Source: Bacteroidota bacterium
GTDB taxonomy: Bacteria; Bacteroidota; Bacteroidia; Bacteroidales; VadinHA17
Reading direction: 5' to 3'
Assembly (NCBI GenBank): GCA_030593185.1
Contig: JAUVHQ010000129.1
Location: 1 to 6,368, forward strand
Length of the DNA stretch: 6,368 nucleotides
The notes under the pieces were generated by a model, which saw nothing but the letters and a program-made list of their open reading frames with translations, did no database searches and was not told where the DNA came from. A program made the position numbers and the translations under genes. Of this stretch, positions 1 through 4,340 are shown piece after piece (position 1 is the stretch's first letter; every line of letters begins with the position of its first letter).

Positions 1-20
1 AATGTCTTAACCAGAGCTAA

Positions 21-43
21 CCCGTAACTCGTAACACGTAACT
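21..43. repeat. CGTAACW heptad tandem repeat
   Basis: Three perfect tandem copies of a 7-base unit CGTAACW lie at 23-29, 30-36 and 37-43, preceded by CC at 21-22. The same unit, in the same orientation, recurs after cysN at 2447-2474, so the cysDN operon lies between two direct copies. The rest of 1-90 is low-complexity AC/T-rich DNA in which I see no gene. Its function is unknown. Confidence 0.75.
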
Positions 44-151
44 TTTTAACACTGCCTTACTACCTCACTGCAATACCGCATCACATCTCTTTTGTTTCTT
101 TACTTTCTACAAGAACTCTTTTTAAACATATCGTATTTAAATATAAAGTCT

Positions 152-160
152 TATTTTTGC
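152..160 (+). promoter_or_regulatory. Bacteroidetes-type -7 promoter element of cysD
   Basis: The bases TATTTTTGC match the Bacteroidetes sigma consensus TAnnTTTG exactly. They end 28 bases before the ATG at 188, giving a leader of about 20-25 bases. No clear TTTG -33 box lies at the usual 19-21 base spacing (around 127-132), so this is half a promoter. Because it lies inside the longer reading frame that opens at 92, it also argues for the start at 188. Confidence 0.55.
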
Positions 161-187
161 GCTACACTTTTTCAAAAAATTTACTCC

Positions 188-1093
188 ATGAGGGAATATA
201 ATATTAACCATTTAAGGGAACTGGAATCTGAATCAATATTTGTAATCCGTGAGGTGGTGGCGCAATTTGAAAAACCAGCTATGCTTTTTTCAGGTGGTAA
301 GGATTCAATCGTGATGTTCCATTTGTCACGCAAAGCTTTCTGGCCTGCAAAGATCCCATTCCCGATGATGCATATTGATACCGGACATAATTTTCAGGAA
401 ACCCTTGATTTCCGCGACCGGCTTATGAAAGAGAGTGAGACGAAACTAATTGTAAGGTATGTGCAGGAATCTATTGATAATGGGAGGGCTAAGGAAGAAA
501 CAGGATATGATGCCAGTCGCAATATTCTGCAGACAGTAACTCTTTTAGATGGTATTGAAGAGTTAAAAATCGATGCTGCTATGGGTGGCGGACGCCGCGA
601 TGAAGAAAAGGCACGGGCTAAGGAAAGGTTCTTTTCGCACAGGGATGAATTCGGGCAGTGGGATCCGAAAAACCAGCGTCCCGAACTTTGGAATATATTC
701 AATGGTAAGAAGAATATGGGTGAACATTTCCGGGTGTTCCCGATAAGTAACTGGACTGAAATGGATGTGTGGCAGTATATTTTCATGGAACAAATTGAAA
801 TGCCGAGCTTATACTATACTCATAAACGGAAAGTGTTTAATCGCGATGGTGTTTGGCTTGCATGGGCACCTTTCATGAAACTCAGGGATTCGGAAAAGGT
901 AATTGAAACAGATGTCAGATGCCGTACAATCGGTGATATTACATGTACCGGGCTTACTCTTTCAAAAGCTACAACCCTCGAGGAAATTATCCAGGAGGTT
1001 GCAGCTACACGTACCACAGAACGCGGAAGCCGGGCTGATGACAAACGATCTGAAGCAGCTATGGAAGACAGGAAGAAAGAGGGGTATTTTTAA
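188..1093 (+). CDS. cysD: Sulfate adenylyltransferase small subunit (CysD)
   Basis: This is the catalytic subunit of ATP sulfurylase. It adenylates sulfate with ATP to give APS and pyrophosphate, working in the cytoplasm with the GTPase CysN. The product is 301 residues, nearly the same as E. coli CysD (302). The PP-loop SGGKDS is at residues 35-40, HIDTG at 62-66 and GGGRRDE at 133-139, followed by the lysine/arginine-rich stretch typical of the family. The C-terminus ends in the family-like EGYF. The frame is open from an ATG at 92, but I chose 188: the protein then begins like known CysD proteins (MREYNINHLREL), the extra 32 residues look like translated AT-rich leader, and a -7 promoter element sits at 152-160. 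There is no Shine-Dalgarno sequence, as is usual in Bacteroidota. cysN follows after 26 bases, so the two are almost certainly cotranscribed. Confidence 0.97.
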   Translation: MREYNINHLRELESESIFVIREVVAQFEKPAMLFSGGKDSIVMFHLSRKAFWPAKIPFPMMHIDTGHNFQETLDFRDRLMKESETKLIVRYVQESIDNGRAKEETGYDASRNILQTVTLLDGIEELKIDAAMGGGRRDEEKARAKERFFSHRDEFGQWDPKNQRPELWNIFNGKKNMGEHFRVFPISNWTEMDVWQYIFMEQIEMPSLYYTHKRKVFNRDGVWLAWAPFMKLRDSEKVIETDVRCRTIGDITCTGLTLSKATTLEEIIQEVAATRTTERGSRADDKRSEAAMEDRKKEGYF

Positions 1094-1119
1094 AGTTCAA
1101 ATTTGTTAATCAAGTAATT

Positions 1120-2394
1120 ATGACGGAAATAACCAGGGGTTATCTTAACATGGAACTATTGCGGTTTACAACAGCAGGTAGTGTTGATGACGGTAAGAGT
1201 ACATTAATTGGACGATTATTATACGATAGCAAAGCCATTTTTGAAGACCAGATGAGTGCTATTGAAGAAGCCAGTGAGAGAAAAGGGGAAACAGAAGTAA
1301 ACCTGGCACTTCTTACTGATGGATTGCGGGCTGAAAGAGAACAGGGTATTACTATTGATGTTGCTTACAGGTATTTTGCAACTCCTAAAAGAAAATTTAT
1401 TATTGCTGATACACCAGGTCATATTCAATATACCCGTAATATGGTAACCGGTGCCTCAACTGCAAATGCTGCCGTAATTCTTGTTGATGCCCGAAATGGA
1501 GTTATTGAGCAGACCATCAGGCATGCTTATATTGCTTCATTGTTGCAGATACCTCATATTATTGTATGTGTGAACAAGATGGACCTGGTGAATTTCAGTG
1601 AAGAGGTTTTTAACGATATACAAGCCCAGTTTAAGAAATTCTCTGCGAAACTTAATGTTAAAGATATAAGGTTTGTGCCTATCAGTGCCAAATATGGCGA
1701 CAATGTTGTTGACCGGTCAGAGAATACAGACTGGTATAATGGTCCTACTTTTCTTTACCTGCTCGAAAACCTGCATATCAGCAGTGACCTCAATTATTCG
1801 TTCCAAAGATTCCCCGTACAGAATGTGATCCGGCCCCAATCGGATAAGTACCATGATTATCGTGGCTATGCCGGTCGTATTGCCAGCGGAGTTTTTAAAC
1901 CGGGGGATACAGTCAGGGTCCTGCCTTCCGGATTGTTTTCGAAAATCAGGAAAATCGATTTTTACAAGGAACAGTTGGAAATTGCTTTCGCGCCGCAGTC
2001 AGTTATTTTGACACTGGAGGATGATATTGATATCAGCCGGGGAGACATGATCGTAGGAGAGAATAAAACACCGGAGAAAAGTCAGAATATTGATCTAATG
2101 ATTTGTTGGCTAAATAAAGATCCTTTGGTGCTAAACGGTAAATATAATGTTAAGCATACTTCTGCAGATGTCCGGTGTGTGATCAAAGATGTAAAATATA
2201 AGGTTGATATTAATACATTGGATAAAAATTTTGAAGATAGGAATATCGGTCTGAATGAGATTGGACGCATTTCAATACGTACAACAAAACCATTATTCTA
2301 TGATCCATATAACACTAACAGGAATACCGGTAGCTTAATTCTGATTGATGAATCAACCAATGTAACCGTTGGTGCCGGGATGATAGTTGAATAG
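1120..2394 (+). CDS. cysN: Sulfate adenylyltransferase large subunit (CysN), GTPase
   Basis: This is the regulatory GTPase subunit of ATP sulfurylase, an EF-Tu-like protein whose GTP hydrolysis drives APS synthesis by CysD. At 424 residues it is shorter than E. coli CysN (475), lacking the C-terminal tail and part of the N-terminus. No APS kinase (CysC) domain is fused to it. The G motifs are complete: P-loop GSVDDGKST at residues 20-28, the EREQGITID switch I region near 74-82, DTPGH at 97-101, NKMD at 152-155 and an SAK motif near 190. The beta-barrel domain II starts near 230 (RFPVQNVIRP) and domain III runs from about 320 to the end, closing with the typical NVTVGAGM. An internal ATG at codon 11 (1150) is an alternative start, but nothing favours it. 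The gene is the distal member of the cysDN operon. No APS kinase, APS reductase or sulfite reductase gene is in the window. Confidence 0.97.
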   Translation: MTEITRGYLNMELLRFTTAGSVDDGKSTLIGRLLYDSKAIFEDQMSAIEEASERKGETEVNLALLTDGLRAEREQGITIDVAYRYFATPKRKFIIADTPGHIQYTRNMVTGASTANAAVILVDARNGVIEQTIRHAYIASLLQIPHIIVCVNKMDLVNFSEEVFNDIQAQFKKFSAKLNVKDIRFVPISAKYGDNVVDRSENTDWYNGPTFLYLLENLHISSDLNYSFQRFPVQNVIRPQSDKYHDYRGYAGRIASGVFKPGDTVRVLPSGLFSKIRKIDFYKEQLEIAFAPQSVILTLEDDIDISRGDMIVGENKTPEKSQNIDLMICWLNKDPLVLNGKYNVKHTSADVRCVIKDVKYKVDINTLDKNFEDRNIGLNEIGRISIRTTKPLFYDPYNTNRNTGSLILIDESTNVTVGAGMIVE

Positions 2395-2421
2395 AGCAGA
2401 GAACTAAGAGCAGAGAGCTAA
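2394..2421. repeat. 14-base direct repeat abutting the cysN stop
   Basis: Two tandem copies of GAGCAGAGARCTAA occupy 2394-2407 and 2408-2421 and differ at one base. A partial third copy (GAG, then diverging) follows. The first base of copy 1 is the last base of the cysN TAG stop codon, so the array begins exactly where coding constraint ends. Confidence 0.7.
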
Positions 2422-2446
2422 GAGTGAAGAATGGACCCCGACAGTC

Positions 2447-2474
2447 CGTAACACGAAACCCGTAACTCGTAACA
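2447..2474. repeat. CGTAACW heptad tandem repeat, second array
   Basis: Four contiguous 7-base units lie at 2447-2474: CGTAACA, CGAAACC, CGTAACT and CGTAACA, followed by the related TTTAACA. They are the same family and orientation as the array at 21-43 upstream of cysD. Confidence 0.75.
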
Positions 2475-2550
2475 TTTAACATATGAATGATGAAGGATGA
2501 TGTGAAGAAAATGCGAATAACTTAACTTCTAACTTTTTAACCGTACATAA

Positions 2551-2576
2551 CCAGTAACCAGTAACCAGTAACCAGT
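2551..2576. repeat. CCAGTAA heptad tandem repeat
   Basis: Three perfect tandem copies of CCAGTAA (2551-2571) are followed by a partial CCAGT (2572-2576). The period is again seven and the core is again GTAAC when read across unit boundaries, so it is probably a variant of the CGTAACW family. Confidence 0.8.
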
Positions 2577-2583
2577 CCCGCGA

Positions 2584-2712
2584 TCAATGCCTTTTCATTC
2601 TTTTCCTGAGTTCTCTCCGTTTTTTCCAATGAATTCTCTTCATAATTAAATATACTATGATAAGAACAAAGATTACTATTAACAAAATTGTTAAATCATT
2701 GAATTTGAACAT
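2584..2712 (-). CDS. Putative 42-residue single-pass membrane peptide with basic tail
   Basis: I do not recognise this protein. Read on the minus strand from the ATG at 2712 to the TGA ending at 2584, the frame encodes 42 residues. There is a short N-terminus (MFKFND), an uninterrupted hydrophobic helix at residues 7-24 made almost only of Leu, Ile, Val and Phe, and a tail at 25-42 with eleven Lys/Arg and a single Glu. By the positive-inside rule, the tail should be cytoplasmic. An in-frame stop two codons before the ATG fixes the start. There is no Shine-Dalgarno sequence, as for the other genes here. It lies 175 bases downstream of nlpC on the same strand, in the only part of this intergenic region that is not short tandem repeat. 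A chance frame of this length is possible in AT-rich DNA, but the membrane-plus-basic architecture makes a real small gene plausible. Function is unknown. Confidence 0.5.
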   Translation of the reverse strand: MFKFNDLTILLIVIFVLIIVYLIMKRIHWKKRRELRKRMKRH

Positions 2713-2734
2713 AACTTATTAACTTTTAACAAAA

Positions 2735-2767
2735 GTTTATTTGTTTATTTGTTGATGAGTTTATTTG
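2735..2767. repeat. Three copies of GTTTATTTG
   Basis: The nonamer GTTTATTTG occurs at 2735-2743, 2743-2751 (sharing one base) and 2759-2767. It lies just upstream of the putative small minus-strand gene, where it reads CAAATAAAC. It could be simple low-complexity DNA or part of that gene's promoter region; I cannot tell which. Confidence 0.55.
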
Positions 2768-2800
2768 TAAAGAAAGATAAACAAGATCGGTTTCCTAATC

Positions 2801-2832
2801 CTAAACTTATAAACTCCTAAACTCTTAGACTT
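2801..2832. repeat. Degenerate TAAACT octad repeat
   Basis: Four contiguous 8-base units lie at 2801-2832: CTAAACTT, ATAAACTC, CTAAACTC and TTAGACTT. The period matches the neighbouring CTCAAC array, so the two may be diverged forms of one repeat. Confidence 0.6.
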
Positions 2833-2839
2833 CCTACCA

Positions 2840-2890
2840 CTCAACTGCTCAACCTACTCAACTTACTTAACTACTCAACTTACTCAACTA
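2840..2890. repeat. CTCAACTA octad/nonad array running into the nlpC stop codon
   Basis: Six contiguous units of 8 or 9 bases of the form CTCAACT(T)A start at 2840, 2848, 2857, 2866, 2874 and 2883. The last unit ends with CTA at 2888-2890, which is the TAG stop codon of the minus-strand nlpC gene. A shorter array of the same unit, in the same orientation, lies upstream of that gene at 3744-3767. Confidence 0.8.
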
Positions 2891-3676
2891 CTTTAGTATC
2901 GTTTTCACCACTCGCAGTTTATGGGTGTATTGATCAGACTCCTCTCTGTAAATACCCTGGTGATCAAATTTGTCAATTCTTACAATATCTGAAGCGTGGA
3001 TTATCTGGTTTTTTTCAAGAAGAAGTCCAACATGTTTGATCTGTCCCCGGTCATCATCAAAAAAAGCAAGATCTCCCGGTTGTGCCTCTTCAACAAAACT
3101 CAGGGTTATTCCTTTTACCGGTTGCTGTCCGACATCACGCGGCAGAGATATTCCGTTTATTTTATAAACCATTTGAACAAATCCTGCGCAGTCGGTTCCA
3201 CAGGGTGATTTTCCACCCCAAAGGTATGGACTGTTCATGTATGTTTTAGCTGTTTCGATAATATTATCTCTGGTAGTTCCTGGTTTTATTTCTACAGAGT
3301 GATCCAGTTTATAGTTTTTTTCAATAAAATTAAAGCCGTTCTTTTTGCCGGTCATGCCGTATATTTCACTTCCGGGCATAAGGGTTATTTCAGATAATAG
3401 AGGCAGGTCTATACTTTGAGCAACAGATATTCGGGGAAGAATAACAGGCACATTAACAGTTAATAAGTGGTATTCTTCCATATTTAACTCTTTTATCGAC
3501 CTGTTTTCCACCCAGCCATGAGAACCATCAAATAGCAATTCAACATATGCCCAGTCTTTTATTTTGTCAAGTATTTTAAATCTCTCTCCAAACAATATCT
3601 GCGTTGACATTTCTGTACGATGAGAGGGGTCTTTCCGTACAGGGATAATACTAAACTCTGATATACCAAAATTCAT
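2888..3676 (-). CDS. SH3-domain NlpC/P60 (C40) peptidase, YkfC/DPP VI-like
   Basis: This is a 262-residue cysteine peptidase of the NlpC/P60 family, which cleaves the gamma-D-Glu to diamino-acid bond in peptidoglycan peptides. An N-terminal bacterial SH3 domain (about 1-62, with the HGWV motif at 53-56) is followed by a second SH3-like segment (about 66-130). The catalytic domain occupies about 133-262. The likely triad is Cys163 in GTDCAGF, His215 in IKHVG and His227 in IIHAS. There is no signal peptide, lipobox or membrane segment, so it probably works in the cytoplasm on imported muropeptides, like Bacillus YkfC or dipeptidyl-peptidase VI. That assignment rests on architecture, and the exact substrate cannot be read from the sequence. 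An in-frame TAA seven codons upstream makes this ATG the first available. A -7 promoter element at 3711-3718 precedes it. It is probably monocistronic, apart from the possible small gene beyond its 3' end. Confidence 0.9.
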   Translation of the reverse strand: MNFGISEFSIIPVRKDPSHRTEMSTQILFGERFKILDKIKDWAYVELLFDGSHGWVENRSIKELNMEEYHLLTVNVPVILPRISVAQSIDLPLLSEITLMPGSEIYGMTGKKNGFNFIEKNYKLDHSVEIKPGTTRDNIIETAKTYMNSPYLWGGKSPCGTDCAGFVQMVYKINGISLPRDVGQQPVKGITLSFVEEAQPGDLAFFDDDRGQIKHVGLLLEKNQIIHASDIVRIDKFDHQGIYREESDQYTHKLRVVKTILK

Positions 3677-3710
3677 GATCAGGACTGTTGGATTTTAAAA
3701 ATTATTTGAT

Positions 3711-3718
3711 CAAAGGTA
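3711..3718 (-). promoter_or_regulatory. Bacteroidetes-type -7 promoter element of the nlpC gene
   Basis: On the minus strand this reads TACCTTTG, an exact match to TAnnTTTG, ending 34 bases before the nlpC ATG. I see no good TTTG -33 box at the expected distance (around 3738-3742). Confidence 0.5.
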
Positions 3719-3743
3719 AAAAATCTTATTTAATTGTATTGCC

Positions 3744-3767
3744 ACAACTCACTCAACTACTCAACCC
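3744..3767. repeat. Short CTCAACTA array upstream of nlpC
   Basis: Units ACAACTCA (3744-3751), CTCAACTA (3752-3759) and CTCAACCC (3760-3767) lie in tandem. They match the array at 2840-2890 in unit and orientation, so the peptidase gene is bracketed by direct copies of one repeat family. Confidence 0.65.
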
Positions 3768-3859
3768 GCTATGTTCTAATTTGCATATCATAAAATATAA
3801 TAACTAATATTTCGTCACTAATAATTCATTGAAATATCTGGAGGTAGTTATCAGAATAT

Positions 3860-3932
3860 ACCGCGTAGCGGTTTAATTATTGTAGCACAGTATTAACAAT
3901 AGTTAATTATTCGCTGTAGGCGATAAATAATA
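3860..3932 (+). repeat. Double-hairpin repeat element, copy A
   Basis: Hairpin 1 is ACCGC-GTA-GCGGT (3860-3872). The conserved linker TTAATTATTGTAG (3873-3885) is followed by 25 variable bases. Hairpin 2 is TCGC-TGTAG-GCGA (3911-3923), then TAA and ATAATA. A second copy in the opposite orientation at 4103-4031 has the same spacing to the base. The stems differ between copies by paired changes while loops and linker are largely kept. The design resembles REP-type palindromic repeats; I infer a dispersed repeat family, but one window cannot show its copy number. Confidence 0.75.
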
Positions 3933-4030
3933 AATAGCATAGATGTTTTTGCTAAACCAAAACAATATTTGAAATTGATAATGACAAACAGTTTTTATTT
4001 GAATTCTTTGATTGATAAACAAACATATTG

Positions 4031-4103
4031 TATTATGAATCCCCTTCAGGGAATAAAATAGCATTCGAACATGTTTTCTACAATAATAAATGCCCTACGG
4101 GCA
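4031..4103 (-). repeat. Double-hairpin repeat element, copy B (inverted)
   Basis: Read on the minus strand from 4103, hairpin 1 is TGCCC-GTA-GGGCA and the linker is TTTATTATTGTAG (12 of 13 bases identical to copy A). After 25 variable bases comes hairpin 2, TCCC-TGAAG-GGGA (4052-4040), then TTC and ATAATA. It aligns to copy A over 73 bases without a gap. The two copies face each other around a 98-base spacer at 3933-4030. Confidence 0.75.
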
Positions 4104-4273
4104 ATATAGATATTCAGTTTATTGGTAAAAGGATCAGTATTATCTATATATCAATGTTATCATTTACCTACGCATTAATTGGATGAACCTTTAATAATAA
4201 AATTAAAGTAATGAAATGTCAATCTTGTGAATTTAGAGACACTCTCGTGAACACATTTTTAAAATAATAATTA

Positions 4274-4307
4274 TGTGAACAATTATTACATTTTTTAATT
4301 ACTTTGC
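4274..4307 (+). promoter_or_regulatory. Probable promoter of the 7TM-HD gene
   Basis: TTACTTTGC at 4299-4307 differs from TAnnTTTGC at one base. TGTG at 4274-4277 resembles the TTTG -33 box, with a 21-base spacer. The -7 box ends 34 bases before the ATG, a spacing close to the other two promoters. GTGAAY occurs three times nearby (4227, 4247 and 4275), the last overlapping the -33 box. Confidence 0.45.
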
Positions 4308-4340
4308 GAAACCATGTTCTTATTTTAATCAGTATTCTTT

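Larger units (their letters stand above)
2395..2887. other. Convergent intergenic region built of short tandem repeats
   Basis: This stretch separates cysN (plus) from nlpC (minus), which are convergent. It holds, in order: a 14-base repeat, CGTAACW heptads, CCAGTAA heptads, a small minus-strand frame at 2712-2584, GTTTATTTG copies, TAAACT octads and CTCAACTA octads. Each is listed separately. I see no convincing intrinsic terminator. The only hairpin near the cysN end is GGAC/GTCC (2433-2436 with 2444-2447), with four pairs and no T-tract. Confidence 0.7.
3677..4340. other. Divergent intergenic region with promoters and hairpin elements
   Basis: This 664-base gap lies between two divergently transcribed genes. 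I find no credible reading frame on either strand. It holds the nlpC promoter element, a CTCAACTA array, two inverted copies of a double-hairpin element (3860-3932 and 4031-4103) and the promoter region of the 7TM-HD gene. The remaining DNA is AT-rich without evident structure. Confidence 0.75.

Noticed and set aside
92..187. N-terminal extension of CysD from the ATG at 92
   Set aside because: The 32 extra residues look like translated AT-rich leader, do not resemble CysD N-termini, and overlap a -7 promoter element.
394..1044. Open frames antisense to cysD (394-786, 563-793, 820-1044)
   Set aside because: They lie wholly within a well-supported cysD, show no recognisable domain, and are explained as shadows of its codon pattern.
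2433..2447. Possible terminator hairpin after cysN
   Set aside because: The stem has only four pairs (GGAC/GTCC), the loop is seven bases, and no T-tract follows.
2840..2890. CRISPR-like array
   Set aside because: The units are 8-9 bases and contiguous, with no spacers and no cas genes nearby.
2970..3208. Plus-strand open frames opposite the NlpC/P60 gene
   Set aside because: They overlap the catalytic domain coding region in antisense and have no recognisable protein features.
4236..4246. GAGA-CAC-TCTC hairpin
   Set aside because: A four-pair stem with a three-base loop, without a second copy in the window or a T-tract, is not enough to call a site.
4314..4328. Four-codon upstream frame before the 7TM-HD gene
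   Set aside because: ATG followed by three codons and TAA is easily produced by chance in AT-rich leader, and nothing suggests attenuation.
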